NCBI GenBank assembly: GCA_002366835.1
Contig: DFBZ01000088.1
Span: forward strand, 5,788-37,994
Reading direction: 5' to 3'
DNA: 32,207 nucleotides
From: Gammaproteobacteria bacterium UBA3067
GTDB lineage: Bacteria > Pseudomonadota > Gammaproteobacteria > Pseudomonadales > UBA3067
The translations under genes and the position numbers were made by a program. Below, one piece after another: positions 7,318-16,076 of this stretch. Within the stretch, counting starts at the first letter, position 1. The number at the start of each line of letters is the position of its first letter. Under the pieces are notes generated by a model. That model saw only the letters and a program-made list of their open reading frames with translations. It was not told the origin of the DNA and searched no databases.

Positions 7318-7375
7318 GTAAGCCGTTAAGCCATAAATTAAATATAGAATTCTAAAGCTGAACGTAAGGTGAATG

Positions 7376-8026
7376 ATGGACGAAAGATTCTGGAGTACCT
7401 GTTGGGAAACACAGGAAATTGGTTTTCATTTGTCAGAAGTAAACCCGGTTCTGCTTGCATTCTGGAGCCAGTTATCTCTTGATTCGAGTGCAAAAGTATT
7501 GGTTCCCTTATGCGGGAAAAGCCTAGATTTAGAGTGGCTGGCGCAGCAGGGCTGTCATGTTGTGGGCGTGGAGTTAAGCCAGCTTGCGGTGGATGCCTTT
7601 TTTTCGGAGCAATCTGTCCAGCCTAATATACAAACAAAGGATAAGTTTCAGCTATATACCAGTAAGCAGCTAGAAGTTTGGTGTGGAAATATTTTTGATT
7701 TCCCTGGTGCGCAGTTAGAAGTAATTCAAGCAGTCTATGATAGAGGAGCGCTGGTTGCCCTTCCTCCCGACATAAGAAAAGCCTATATGAAGAAACTGTT
7801 ACAAGGGCTGCCAAATAAAGCGAGGTGGTTGCTCGTGACCTTTGAGTATAACGAAATCCTTATGCAAGGCCCGCCTTTTAGCGTTAGCAAGAATGAAGTG
7901 GAGGAGTATTTTGAAGGGTATGATATTCGACTGGTAAATAAAAAAGAAATGATTGAAGCCATGCCAAAAGCACAAAACCTGGGGCTGAACTCAATACACG
8001 AGTGTGTGTATATGATTACGCCATAA
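7376..8026 (+). CDS. tpm: thiopurine S-methyltransferase family protein
   Basis: The 216-residue protein is a class I SAM-dependent methyltransferase of the bacterial TPMT family. Diagnostic segments are the N-terminal FW-x-x-x-W-x-x-x-x-IGFH, the SAM motif VPLCGKSLDLEWL (about 43-55), VVGVELSQLAV (about 62-72) and the acidic YDRGALVALPP loop. Bacterial members methylate thiopurines and, in Pseudomonas, selenium and tellurium oxyanions or their products; the natural substrate here is unknown. Two ATGs occur in tandem (7373 and 7376). AAGG at 7366-7369 favours the second by spacing. The upstream region is shared with the divergent barrel gene, and rsmI follows 58 bases later, possibly co-transcribed. 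Confidence 0.9.
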   Translation: MDERFWSTCWETQEIGFHLSEVNPVLLAFWSQLSLDSSAKVLVPLCGKSLDLEWLAQQGCHVVGVELSQLAVDAFFSEQSVQPNIQTKDKFQLYTSKQLEVWCGNIFDFPGAQLEVIQAVYDRGALVALPPDIRKAYMKKLLQGLPNKARWLLVTFEYNEILMQGPPFSVSKNEVEEYFEGYDIRLVNKKEMIEAMPKAQNLGLNSIHECVYMITP

Positions 8027-8084
8027 GGCAATATTTTATCTAAAACTTAGAGTGAAAAGTTGAGAAAAAACACGGAGAACTTTC

Positions 8085-8927
8085 TTGCCACAAGGTGAAT
8101 TATATATAGTTGCTACACCGATTGGGAATTTACAGGATATCACCTTAAGAGCGCTTGACGTGTTAAAAGAGGTTGACTGCATTGCCGCTGAAGATACACG
8201 GCACAGTCGAAAGCTGTTGAGTCACTTTGGTATTGATAAGCCGATGCTGTCAGTGCATGAACACAATGAAGTTCAGCGTGCAAAAGAGGTTATTGTTCAG
8301 CTCTCAGAAGGAAAAAAACTGGCATTAATTTCTGATGCTGGTACTCCGCTTATCAGCGACCCGGGCTATCAGTTGGTCAAAGAAGTGAGGGCGGCGGGTT
8401 ATGTCGTAAGCCCCATTCCTGGCGTTTGTGCAGCAATCGCTGGTTTATCTGTATCGGGCCTGCCAACGGATCGCTTCCGGTTTGAAGGCTTTTTGCCACA
8501 AAAACTAGGTGTGAGGCGAGAGCGACTGCGTTTGCTTTCGCAGCAAACATCTACCCTGGTTTTTTATGAGGCCCCTCATCGCATCGTTTCCTTCTGCACT
8601 CAACTTATAGAGAGCTTTGGCGAAGAGCGAGAAGCCGTTTTTGCGCGTGAGTTGACGAAAAATTTTGAAACCGTACATCATGGCCATTTATCTGAACAGT
8701 TGGCTTGGTTAGAGGGCGATGCCAATCAGCAGCGGGGTGAATTTGTTGTGATGATTGAGGGCTTTAAACAGCCTGAAGCAGGTGAGTTATTGGATGTAGA
8801 AGCTATTCAATTAATGGATTTATTACTGCAGGATTTACCCCCAAATCGCGCCGCGCAAATCGCCGCCAAAATTTTTGGTAAAAAGAAGAAGCTCTTCTAT
8901 GATTACGCTTTAAGTAAAAAGGCTTGA
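8085..8927 (+). CDS. rsmI: 16S rRNA (cytidine(1402)-2'-O)-methyltransferase RsmI
   Basis: The 280-residue protein is a tetrapyrrole-methylase-fold SAM enzyme that, with RsmH, modifies C1402 in the decoding centre of 16S rRNA. Key segments are LYIVATPIGNLQDIT near the start, AAEDTRHSRKLL (about 34-45), ALISDAGTPLISDPG (about 72-86), PIPGVCAAIAGLSVSGLP and FYEAPHRI. Translation starts at TTG: a strong GGAG (8074-8077) lies 7 bases upstream, and family proteins begin just here. The stop codon overlaps a TTGACT element that may be the -35 of rnpB. Placement next to rnpB and mraZ matches Pseudomonas, as I recall it. RsmH, its partner on the same nucleotide, is encoded about 1.2 kb downstream. Confidence 0.95.
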   Translation: MPQGELYIVATPIGNLQDITLRALDVLKEVDCIAAEDTRHSRKLLSHFGIDKPMLSVHEHNEVQRAKEVIVQLSEGKKLALISDAGTPLISDPGYQLVKEVRAAGYVVSPIPGVCAAIAGLSVSGLPTDRFRFEGFLPQKLGVRRERLRLLSQQTSTLVFYEAPHRIVSFCTQLIESFGEEREAVFARELTKNFETVHHGHLSEQLAWLEGDANQQRGEFVVMIEGFKQPEAGELLDVEAIQLMDLLLQDLPPNRAAQIAAKIFGKKKKLFYDYALSKKA

Positions 8928-8952
8928 CTTTAAGGGTGCCAGATATGACCAT
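8924..8952 (+). promoter_or_regulatory. possible rnpB promoter overlapping the rsmI stop
   Basis: TTGACT (8924-8929) is a good -35 and overlaps the TGA stop of rsmI. After 17 bases the -10 position reads GACCAT, only three of six, but the spacing would put the start near 8960, where the P1 helix of RNase P RNA begins. The poor -10 keeps this tentative. Confidence 0.3.
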
Positions 8953-8959
8953 CTGCACT

Positions 8960-9334
8960 CGAGTCAGCTGGGTAATCGCCGCCGCTTGGTAGTTTTATCG
9001 AGAGGGGGAGGAAAGTCCGGGCTCCATAGAGCAGAGTGCCAGGTAACGCCTGGGGAGTGCGAGCTTACGGAAAGTGCAGCAGAAAACAAACCGCCTACGT
9101 TGCTATTATTTCGGTAGTGGTGGCCGGTAAGGGTGAAATGGTGTGGTAAGAGCGCACCGCGCGAGTGGCAACACATCGTGGCATGGTAAACCCCACTTGG
9201 AGCAAGACCAAATAGAAATCCATCGGCGTTGCTCGCGCTGGATTTGGGTAGGTTGCTTGAGGCTTGCAGTGATGCAAGCCCTAGATGAATGATTACCTCA
9301 GACAGAACCCGGCTTACAGGCTGACTCGTTTATT
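8960..9334 (+). ncRNA. rnpB: RNase P RNA component, bacterial type A
   Basis: This is the catalytic RNA that trims the 5' leader of precursor tRNAs. Conserved segments are GAGGAAAGTCCGGGCTCC (about 9009-9026), GTGCCAGGTAACGCCTGGGG, AAGGGTGAAATGGTG, GGTAAGAGCGCACCGCGCG, CAAGACCAAATAG, CCTAGATGAATG and ACAGAACCCGGCTTAC (9302-9317). Terminal helix P1 forms from CGAGTCAGC (8960-8968) and GCTGACTCG (9320-9328). At about 370 nucleotides it is close in size to the Escherichia coli RNA and aligns along its whole length. The T-rich stretch 9329-9340 directly after P1 probably marks termination or 3' processing. The exact mature ends cannot be fixed by eye. Confidence 0.97.
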
Positions 9335-9572
9335 TTTTATCCTTTCAATATCCCGTCTATATAACCCTCGGCATGCCTTTTTTAGGCTTTAATTCCTATT
9401 TAGTCTCATCTTTAAAGTGGTTTCTAGCTAACCAGTCCTACCTTATTGTTTTTAAATGTGAAGCTGTTCAAGAGATGCACATTTTGTGCCTCTCTTCCCC
9501 CTGATTCTTTCTATCCATTTGAATTTAAAGGAAAAATTATTCTTGCGTGGTGCTCTCAAATAGGGCTCCACC
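9335..9572. other. non-coding gap between rnpB and the dcw promoter
   Basis: The sequence is AT-rich and has no supported gene. A short 4-bp hairpin with a T-run (GCCTTTTTTAGGC, near 9375-9387) might aid termination after rnpB but is weak. A 61-codon frame starting with TTG at 9446 has no ribosome site and runs through the promoter and MraZ boxes, so it is not called. Confidence 0.6.
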
Positions 9573-9601
9573 TTGACCGTGGCAGAGTATATACCTATAG
9601 T
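9573..9601 (+). promoter_or_regulatory. sigma70 promoter of the dcw cluster (Pmra)
   Basis: TTGACC (9573-9578), a 17-base spacer and TATAGT (9596-9601) match the sigma70 consensus at five of six and five of six positions. Predicted transcription begins near 9608, about 55 bases before the mraZ start codon. The MraZ boxes begin two bases after the -10, so repressor binding would cover the start site. Confidence 0.75.
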
Positions 9602-9602
9602 G

Positions 9603-9637
9603 TGGGTGTAAGTGGGAGATTATGGTTTTAAGTGGGT
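9603..9637 (+). promoter_or_regulatory. MraZ operator: TGGG boxes with a 10-base period
   Basis: TGGG occurs at 9603, 9613 and 9633, with a degenerate TGGT at 9623. All four are exactly 10 bases apart, and two are preceded by TAAG. The known Escherichia coli MraZ site is a set of TGGGN repeats separated by 5 bases, the same period. The location just downstream of the -10 and before mraZ fits autorepression. Confidence 0.8.
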
Positions 9638-9662
9638 CAAAAGGGATTAGGCGGGCGCTAAT

Positions 9663-10121
9663 TTGTTTCGGGGTACAACACAAATTAACTTGGATGCAAA
9701 GGGGCGTATGGTCCTGCCGGCGCGCTACCGGGGTGAGGTGGTGTCTGACTGCGAAGGCCATATGATTCTTACTCGTGATACAGATCGCACCTGCCTGCTC
9801 TTATATAAACTCCCCGACTGGGAAAAGATAGAGCAGGCGCTTATTGAGCTGCCAAGCACTAACCCCGCTGTGCAAGAGATGCAGATGATTCTCCAGGGTC
9901 ATGCTACCGACGTAGATATGGATGGAAGCGGACGAATTTTGATACACCCCTCTTTGCGGCCTATCGCGAACCTCGATAAGCAAATCATGCTTGTCGGGCT
10001 AGGCCGAAGATTTGAAGTCTGGGATTTAAACACTTGGGAGGCGGTTCGAGATGGCATTCTTGATAAGGGTGTTCGTAAGCGAGAAGACCTACCTGAAGCG
10101 GCACAAAATGTTCCACTGTAA
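9663..10121 (+). CDS. mraZ: transcriptional regulator MraZ
   Basis: The 152-residue protein carries two AbrB-like SpoVT halves, each with the family DxxxR motif: DAKGR (11-15) and DGSGR (87-91). MraZ forms ring oligomers that bind repeated TGGGN boxes and repress the dcw promoter. Such boxes lie directly upstream. The start is TTG: it gives the conserved MFRG-x-x-x-INLD N-terminus and no in-frame ATG fits. The ribosome site is poor (G-rich AGGCGGG about 8 bases upstream), so translation may be weak, which would suit a dose-sensitive regulator. It heads the cluster, 45 bases before rsmH. Confidence 0.95.
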   Translation: MFRGTTQINLDAKGRMVLPARYRGEVVSDCEGHMILTRDTDRTCLLLYKLPDWEKIEQALIELPSTNPAVQEMQMILQGHATDVDMDGSGRILIHPSLRPIANLDKQIMLVGLGRRFEVWDLNTWEAVRDGILDKGVRKREDLPEAAQNVPL

Positions 10122-10166
10122 TAAAAGCAAGGTAATAGGGCTGGTTAGGTACGGGATGTTTAATTC

Positions 10167-11108
10167 ATGAATAGTAATACAGACCACCAGACGGTTCTGC
10201 TGCGTGAGGCGGTAGAAGGTTTAAATATCCAGCAAGACGGCGTGTATGTCGACGGCACATTTGGCCGAGGTGGGCATTCAGCGGCAATACTTGAAAAACT
10301 GGGCGTAGGCGGAAAACTGCTGGCCATTGATAAGGATCCCGAGGCCATTACCGTTGCAAAAGAACGTTTTGGTGGGGATGAAAGATTTTCCATCGTACAA
10401 AGCTCTTTTGCGGAAATCGACGAGATCTTTAAAAAGCAAGGGCTGTCAGGAAAGGTAAACGGTATTTTACTTGACCTTGGTGTTTCGTCTCCCCAGCTTG
10501 ATCAGGCTGAGAGAGGCTTTAGCTTTATGAAAGAAGGCCCTCTGGATATGCGCATGAACCCGGATGAGGGAGAGTCTGCGGCTGATTGGTTGGCCCATGC
10601 TTCGGTAGAAGAAATGACTGAAGTGTTAAAAAAATACGGCGAAGAGCGCTTTGGTAAACGAATTGCCCATGCTATTGCAGAGACACGAACAAAAGAAGCG
10701 ATTCTCACTACACAGCAGTTAGTTTCAGTGATTACAGCAGCCCAGCCCGTGAAAGACAAACATAAACATCCCGCAACGCGAAGTTTTCAGGGCATTAGGA
10801 TTTTTATTAATCGTGAGTTGGAAGATCTGGAAACGTTTTTAGATAACGTTGTTGCGCAGCTGGTTGTAGGGGGAAGGCTTTCGGTAATTAGCTTTCATTC
10901 CTTGGAAGACCGGATAGTAAAGCAAAAATTCCAGCGGCTTGCACACGGGGAGGTGCTACCGCGAGGCCTGCCGATTAGAGACAGTGATGTCGGCAAGGAA
11001 GTAAAAATCATCACCAAGAAGGTGCGTGCTGGGGCAGATGAAGTCAGTGAAAACCCTCGCTCGCGAAGTGCAATTTTACGGGTTGTAGAGAAGCTGGCGA
11101 AGGATTAA
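10167..11108 (+). CDS. rsmH: 16S rRNA (cytosine(1402)-N4)-methyltransferase RsmH
   Basis: The 313-residue SAM-dependent enzyme (formerly MraW) methylates N4 of C1402 in 16S rRNA, the same nucleotide that RsmI modifies on its ribose. Visible motifs are HQTVLL near the N-terminus, the SAM loop DGTFGRGGHS (29-38), LLDLGVSSPQLD (101-112), RGFSF and PLDMRMNP (116-132), and RSFQGIRIFINREL in the C-terminal half. Length matches the family (about 310). The ATG has only a weak upstream GGGA. Its stop codon abuts the ftsL start, so the two are translationally linked. Confidence 0.97.
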   Translation: MNSNTDHQTVLLREAVEGLNIQQDGVYVDGTFGRGGHSAAILEKLGVGGKLLAIDKDPEAITVAKERFGGDERFSIVQSSFAEIDEIFKKQGLSGKVNGILLDLGVSSPQLDQAERGFSFMKEGPLDMRMNPDEGESAADWLAHASVEEMTEVLKKYGEERFGKRIAHAIAETRTKEAILTTQQLVSVITAAQPVKDKHKHPATRSFQGIRIFINRELEDLETFLDNVVAQLVVGGRLSVISFHSLEDRIVKQKFQRLAHGEVLPRGLPIRDSDVGKEVKIITKKVRAGADEVSENPRSRSAILRVVEKLAKD

Positions 11109-11414
11109 ATGGTGGTGGTACAGAAGCCAACGGAGACCTTGCCGAAATTAATTCACTTTGCACTACCAGGGATTTTGTTATTGGTCATGCTTATTTCGGC
11201 AGTTTTGGTAAGTCATACGGTGCACCTTACCCGTAAGGCTGTTGGCGAATTGCAGGCGCTGGAAAAACAACGTAATGCTTTGGATGTTGAATGGAGTCAA
11301 CTTTTATTAGAGCAAAGCACCTTGGGCTCATTTAGAGAAATTGAAAACAAAGCGAAAGGCGAGCTAAAAATGGCTGTGCCCGAAGCCCACCAAGTGGTTA
11401 CCGTGAAACCGTGA
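11109..11414 (+). CDS. ftsL: cell division protein FtsL
   Basis: This 101-residue bitopic inner-membrane protein has a short cytoplasmic tail, one membrane helix (about 17-36) and a periplasmic leucine-zipper-like coiled coil (about 38-72). FtsL joins FtsB and FtsQ and activates the FtsW-FtsI synthase. The sequence is poorly conserved in this family, so the call rests on size, topology and position between rsmH and ftsI. The ATG follows the rsmH TAA with no gap. The last codon region overlaps the GTG start of ftsI (GTGA). Confidence 0.92.
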   Translation: MVVVQKPTETLPKLIHFALPGILLLVMLISAVLVSHTVHLTRKAVGELQALEKQRNALDVEWSQLLLEQSTLGSFREIENKAKGELKMAVPEAHQVVTVKP

Positions 11415-13141
11415 AAAAAGAGAATACAGCAAAGAAACAAGGAAGTGGTCGTTTTGTTGTCCTCGTAAGCTGCTTTATATTAGCGATGACAGGGGTCTCT
11501 GCGCGCGCTTATTATCTCCAGGTACTAAATGCCCCTTTTCTTCTAGGGCAAGGTGATGCCCGTGTCGTTAGAACGGAAATGATCCCAGCCCATCGTGGCT
11601 TGATAACCGATCGAAATGGCATGGCGCTGGCGGTTAGCACCCCTCTCCAATCCCTATGGATAAACCCCAAAGGATTATTGGAGCAAAAGGAAAAGCAGGG
11701 TAGCGAGCGATATATCAGGGATATTGCTCTGGCGACCAATACCCCACTAAAAGTTTTACGTAAAAAAATTAATAAACATCGCAATAAAGAATTTCTTTAT
11801 CTGGGTAGGGGCTTAGCCCCGCAAGACGCAGAAAATATGCTCGCACAGGTTAAATCGGGTCTTAATAGTCGCACAGAATATGGACGTTTTTATCCTGCTG
11901 CTGAAATTGCCGCCCATGTTGTCGGCATGGCAAATATTGACGAGAAAGGTCAAGAGGGGATGGAGCTGGCCTATAACGAGTGGTTGAGTGGAACCACAGG
12001 CGCCAAAAAAATCATTAGCGACCTCAACGGCCAACGGGTAAAAGATTTAAGTCTTATCGCACCCGCCCAAGCCGGTAATGATTTACAGCTCAGCATCGAT
12101 ATGCGGATACAGCATATCGCATACCGGGAATTAGAGCTGGCAGTGAAAAAGCACCGCGCAGACTCGGGTTCACTCGTTATTATGGATGTTGAAAGCGGCG
12201 AAGTTTTGTCGATGGTAAATTCACCAGCATTTAATCCCAATAATCGCACACGCATTAATCCAGAGAGTTTACGTAACCGCGCTGTGACTGATTTATTTGA
12301 GCCGGGTTCCACTGTTAAAGCATTTACGATAGCAGCGGCTCTGGAATCAGGAAAGTTTAATTCGAATACCGTGGTGAAAACTTCCCCCATCTACCTCAAT
12401 CGAAAACGAATTGAAGATATTCATTATTACGGGCCGATGAGTGTCGAAAAAATTCTTACCAAATCCAGTAACGTGGGGGCAGCAAAATTAGCCCTTTCCG
12501 TTGGCCCAGACGCACTCAATGGACTTTATAGCCAAGTTGGGCTTGGGCAGACAACCAGTAGCGGTTATCCCGGCGAGCGCTCGGGTGCGTTGCCAGTACA
12601 TATGAGTTGGAAAAAAATTGATATAGCAACTTTGTCCTATGGTTATGGCCTTTCTGTAACCACGCTTCAGCTTGCACATGCTTATGCGACCCTGGCAAAT
12701 GGTGGAGTGCAGCACCCCGTATCCTTGCTAAAGCTTGATGAAATTCCGCTGGGTGAGCAGGTCATCAACCCCGCAACGGCAAAAAAAGTAGTAAAAATGC
12801 TTGAGACGGTGGTTAGTCGTAAAGGGACTGCTTCTCGTGCTCATGTTGCGGGTTATCGCATCGCAGGGAAAACTGGCACTGTGCACCTGTCGAGTAGCGA
12901 AGGTTATTCAGAAAATAAATATCTATCACTTTTCGCGGGCATTGCTCCAGCAAGTGACCCAAAAGTTGTCGCAGTGATTGTTGTGAATAACCCCAAGGGT
13001 AAAGAGTACTACGGTGGGGCAGTTGCAGCGCCAGTGTTTTCAAGCATTATGAAACAAGTACTGCCGCTTATGGATATTCTTCCCGATGAATCCCCCCTGC
13101 GAGTGTCCCAAATAGATAATGTTAAGGGGGTGGTGCTGTGA
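11411..13141 (+). CDS. ftsI: septal peptidoglycan transpeptidase FtsI (PBP3)
   Basis: The 576-residue class B penicillin-binding protein has a short cytoplasmic tail and one membrane anchor (about 14-32), then a pedestal domain with the RG-x-ITDRNG segment (62-70) and a transpeptidase domain. Catalytic motifs are intact: nucleophile Ser300 in STVK (300-303), SSN (352-354) and KTGT (487-490). It crosslinks septal peptidoglycan together with FtsW and is the target of drugs such as aztreonam. The GTG start overlaps the ftsL stop by four bases (GTGA), which suggests coupled translation. Length is close to Escherichia coli PBP3 (588). Confidence 0.97.
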   Translation: MKKENTAKKQGSGRFVVLVSCFILAMTGVSARAYYLQVLNAPFLLGQGDARVVRTEMIPAHRGLITDRNGMALAVSTPLQSLWINPKGLLEQKEKQGSERYIRDIALATNTPLKVLRKKINKHRNKEFLYLGRGLAPQDAENMLAQVKSGLNSRTEYGRFYPAAEIAAHVVGMANIDEKGQEGMELAYNEWLSGTTGAKKIISDLNGQRVKDLSLIAPAQAGNDLQLSIDMRIQHIAYRELELAVKKHRADSGSLVIMDVESGEVLSMVNSPAFNPNNRTRINPESLRNRAVTDLFEPGSTVKAFTIAAALESGKFNSNTVVKTSPIYLNRKRIEDIHYYGPMSVEKILTKSSNVGAAKLALSVGPDALNGLYSQVGLGQTTSSGYPGERSGALPVHMSWKKIDIATLSYGYGLSVTTLQLAHAYATLANGGVQHPVSLLKLDEIPLGEQVINPATAKKVVKMLETVVSRKGTASRAHVAGYRIAGKTGTVHLSSSEGYSENKYLSLFAGIAPASDPKVVAVIVVNNPKGKEYYGGAVAAPVFSSIMKQVLPLMDILPDESPLRVSQIDNVKGVVL

Positions 13142-14697
13142 ATACCGACAGTCTAAACGCTCCTGATGAAAATAAGCTTGTTGTGAATCTGAGTGACATC
13201 GCCAGTTCCCTAGTGAATGTGAGCTCTCACGCTAACGTGAAAATATCAGGAATTCAGATCGATTCGCGTAAGGTAAAAGAGAGTGATTTGTTTTTAGCTT
13301 TTCCGGGTGCTATTGCTGATGGTCGAGATTTTATTAATGTAGCAATTGAGCAAGGTGCAGCAGCCGTATTTTTCGAGAAAACATCCTGTACCAAGAAGAC
13401 CAGTGTTTTACTAGATGATTTGAAACAAACGTATAGCGACATTCCCATAATGCCGGTAAAAAATCTGGCAAAAAAGGCCGGTTTATTGGCCTCTAATTTC
13501 TATGGTCAGCCCTCGCACAAAATGAAGCTGATTGGCATTACGGGTACCAATGGGAAAACCACCTGCAGCCACCTGCTGTCAGAAGCACTCACTTTCCTTG
13601 GTAAAAAGTCCGGGCTAATCGGCACCTTGGGCTCCGGTTTATGGGGCGAATTAAGTGAGAATGAAAATACCACGCCTGATCCGGTGAGCTTGCAGCAGCA
13701 GCTTGCGAAAATGGAAAGTCAGGGTGCCGGTCTTGTTGCCATGGAGGTCTCCTCCCATGGTCTTGACCAAGGCCGTGTAAACGGCATCGATTACCATACG
13801 GCAATTCTCACAAATATCAGTCGTGATCATCTCGATTACCACGGGAGTATGGCCCATTACATAGAGTCAAAAGAAAAACTATTTTCTTGGCCAACACTGC
13901 AATATGGCATATTTGATGTAGATGACGCTGTTTCACGAGAAGTCTTTGAGCGGCTGAAAAAGCACTCATCTATCGGCTTGGTGAGCATTGGAAAAAGTAC
14001 TGATCTCAAAACCGGTCGCGGCATTAAAATCCTTGCTGCAAAGGTCGATGACGATGCAATAAGTATCACAATAGAGTCAAGCTGGGGGCGTGGAGAGCTT
14101 TGCAATTCAAACTTGTATGGCGAGTTTAACGTTTATAACTTGCTTATGGCGCTGGCAACGCTTCTGGTGCTGGACTTTCCTTTTGAAGACGCCTTATCAG
14201 CGATAAGTCAAGTTCATGGTGTACCCGGTCGCTTGGATAAACTCGGGGGCGGGGAGCTTCCTCATATTTTTGTTGACTATGCCCACACGCCGGATGCTCT
14301 CCGTTGTGCGCTCACATCTTTAAGAAACTACGGATCAGAGAAGTTGATTTGTGTATTCGGTTGCGGCGGCAATCGTGATGAGGGCAAACGTTCAGAAATG
14401 GGCAAAATTGCCTGGAAGTACGCCGATCAGATCATTGTAACCGCCGATAATCCACGAGATGAATCGGTAGAAAAAATTTCTAAACAAATTCTGACAGATG
14501 TCCCTGCTACTGAAAATACCCAAATTATTTCAGATCGTGCTGAAGCCATAAGCTACGCAATCAGCATTGCCAATAAAGGCGATGTTGTATTGATAGCCGG
14601 AAAAGGTGCTGAAACCTATCAAGAAATAAATGGTAAACGTCTCGAGTTTTCAGATTATCAAATAATAAAGTCTGAGTTAGCAAGGAGGGCTGCCTAG
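13138..14697 (+). CDS. murE: UDP-MurNAc-tripeptide ligase MurE (mDAP-adding)
   Basis: The 519-residue cytoplasmic Mur ligase adds the third stem-peptide residue to UDP-MurNAc-L-Ala-D-Glu. Seen are the ATP loop GITGTNGKTT (133-142), the SSHGLDQGRV region (205-213), DYAHTPD in the C-terminal domain and DNPR (437-440). DNPR is the signature of meso-diaminopimelate specificity, so the wall is of the usual Gram-negative type. The GTG start overlaps the ftsI stop (GTGA). It is about 20 residues longer than the Escherichia coli enzyme (495), mostly at the N-terminus and in the linkers. Confidence 0.96.
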   Translation: MNTDSLNAPDENKLVVNLSDIASSLVNVSSHANVKISGIQIDSRKVKESDLFLAFPGAIADGRDFINVAIEQGAAAVFFEKTSCTKKTSVLLDDLKQTYSDIPIMPVKNLAKKAGLLASNFYGQPSHKMKLIGITGTNGKTTCSHLLSEALTFLGKKSGLIGTLGSGLWGELSENENTTPDPVSLQQQLAKMESQGAGLVAMEVSSHGLDQGRVNGIDYHTAILTNISRDHLDYHGSMAHYIESKEKLFSWPTLQYGIFDVDDAVSREVFERLKKHSSIGLVSIGKSTDLKTGRGIKILAAKVDDDAISITIESSWGRGELCNSNLYGEFNVYNLLMALATLLVLDFPFEDALSAISQVHGVPGRLDKLGGGELPHIFVDYAHTPDALRCALTSLRNYGSEKLICVFGCGGNRDEGKRSEMGKIAWKYADQIIVTADNPRDESVEKISKQILTDVPATENTQIISDRAEAISYAISIANKGDVVLIAGKGAETYQEINGKRLEFSDYQIIKSELARRAA

Positions 14698-16076
14698 TGT
14701 TGCTATCCCAAATTGCTCATGCCATCGGTTCAGCGATTCTTAATATCGAAATCTTAGAAAATGATATTTCCATCAGTCGTGTTAGTACCGACACGCGAAC
14801 CCTTAAACCTGGTGATTTATTTGTTGCTATAAAAGGGCCGAACTTTAACGGCCACAGTTATTTAAATGAAGCACGTCGTAAGGGCTGTGTTGCTGTCATT
14901 GTTGAAGAGGAAGACAGAAATTTAGATATCCCCCAGCTTGTTGTTAAAGATACGCGCATTGCTTTGGGTTTAATGGCTGGGGCGTGGAGAAAGCAGTTTC
15001 CCGACCTTAAGGTGGTGGCAATCACTGGTAGTTGTGGCAAAACAACGGTTAAAGAAATGCTATCGGCCATATTAAATGAAGTGGCACCCACGTTAGCGAC
15101 GCAAGGTAATTTTAATAATGACTTTGGTGTGCCGCTAACGCTTCTTCGTCTGAATGCATCGCACCGATTTGCTGTGTTAGAGCTGGGTGCAAATGCAATG
15201 GGAGAAATCGCCTACACCTCCAAGCTCGTTCGTCCGGATGTTGCCCTAATAACAAACGCAGCCGCAGTGCATGTGGAAGGGTTTGGCAGTGTATCAAATG
15301 TGGCTAGGGAAAAAGCAGAAGTATATAAATCTCTCGGCACGAACGGTGTGGCGGTTGTAAATGGCGATGACTCTAATAGTAAATTGTGGCTTGAACAGAT
15401 CCAGCAAGCGGGAAACAGCAAAACAATTTGTTCTGAAAACCAAAAAAGTGATGCAGATTTTTGGTTGGAAAATACTATCCCGTTAGATTTAGGTCACTAT
15501 TGCTACGATATTTGCTCAAAGTCTGGTCGGATTACGGTTCATTCTGCACTGCTAGGTTTTCATAACGTGACCAATGCGCTGTTAGCGGTTGCGGTAGCTA
15601 AAAGCCTGGGTGTGACCGATAAAGCAATTCAAACAGGTCTTGAAAAAGTGCAAGCCTCTCCTGGGCGTCTAAATGTGTATTCTGAAAATGCACTGAATGT
15701 ACTGCTCATCGACGATACCTATAACGCCAGCCCGCACTCAGTTAATGCCGCCATCCAGCTTTTATCTAGCTACCCGAATAAGAAAATATTAATTCTGGGG
15801 AATATGGGCGAGTTGGGTGAAAAAGCAGAGGAATATCATTTCCAGGTTGGGCAGCGAGCGAAGGAAAGCGGCATCAATAAGCTATTAGTAACTGGCCAAT
15901 ATGCAAAGGCGGTAATAGCCGGATTTGGTGCGCAAGGTGTTTGTTTTGAAAACCAGGCGGCGCTGATTAACGCGTTGCCCAATCATTTGAACCCTGGGGT
16001 AGCGGTATTGGTGAAAGGCTCAAGATCTTCACACATGGAAAAAGTGGTCAATGCGATTAAGGAGAAAACAGCTTAA
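14697..16076 (+). CDS. murF: UDP-MurNAc-tripeptide--D-Ala-D-Ala ligase MurF
   Basis: The 459-residue Mur ligase adds D-Ala-D-Ala to complete UDP-MurNAc-pentapeptide. Motifs seen are DTRTLKPGDLFVA (32-44), the ATP loop ITGSCGKTTVKEM (109-121), GNFNNDFGVPLTLL (137-150), LELGAN, and DDTYNASPHSV in the C-terminal half. Cysteine in the P-loop (GSCGKTT) replaces the more usual serine. The GTG start shares one base with the murE TAG stop and has a strong AAGGAGGG ribosome site 8 bases upstream; TTG at 14700 is a less likely alternative. Confidence 0.97.
   Translation: MLLSQIAHAIGSAILNIEILENDISISRVSTDTRTLKPGDLFVAIKGPNFNGHSYLNEARRKGCVAVIVEEEDRNLDIPQLVVKDTRIALGLMAGAWRKQFPDLKVVAITGSCGKTTVKEMLSAILNEVAPTLATQGNFNNDFGVPLTLLRLNASHRFAVLELGANAMGEIAYTSKLVRPDVALITNAAAVHVEGFGSVSNVAREKAEVYKSLGTNGVAVVNGDDSNSKLWLEQIQQAGNSKTICSENQKSDADFWLENTIPLDLGHYCYDICSKSGRITVHSALLGFHNVTNALLAVAVAKSLGVTDKAIQTGLEKVQASPGRLNVYSENALNVLLIDDTYNASPHSVNAAIQLLSSYPNKKILILGNMGELGEKAEEYHFQVGQRAKESGINKLLVTGQYAKAVIAGFGAQGVCFENQAALINALPNHLNPGVAVLVKGSRSSHMEKVVNAIKEKTA

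Noticed and set aside
9446..9631. 61-codon TTG-started frame before mraZ
   Set aside because: It has no ribosome site, no recognisable domain, and runs through the dcw promoter and MraZ boxes.
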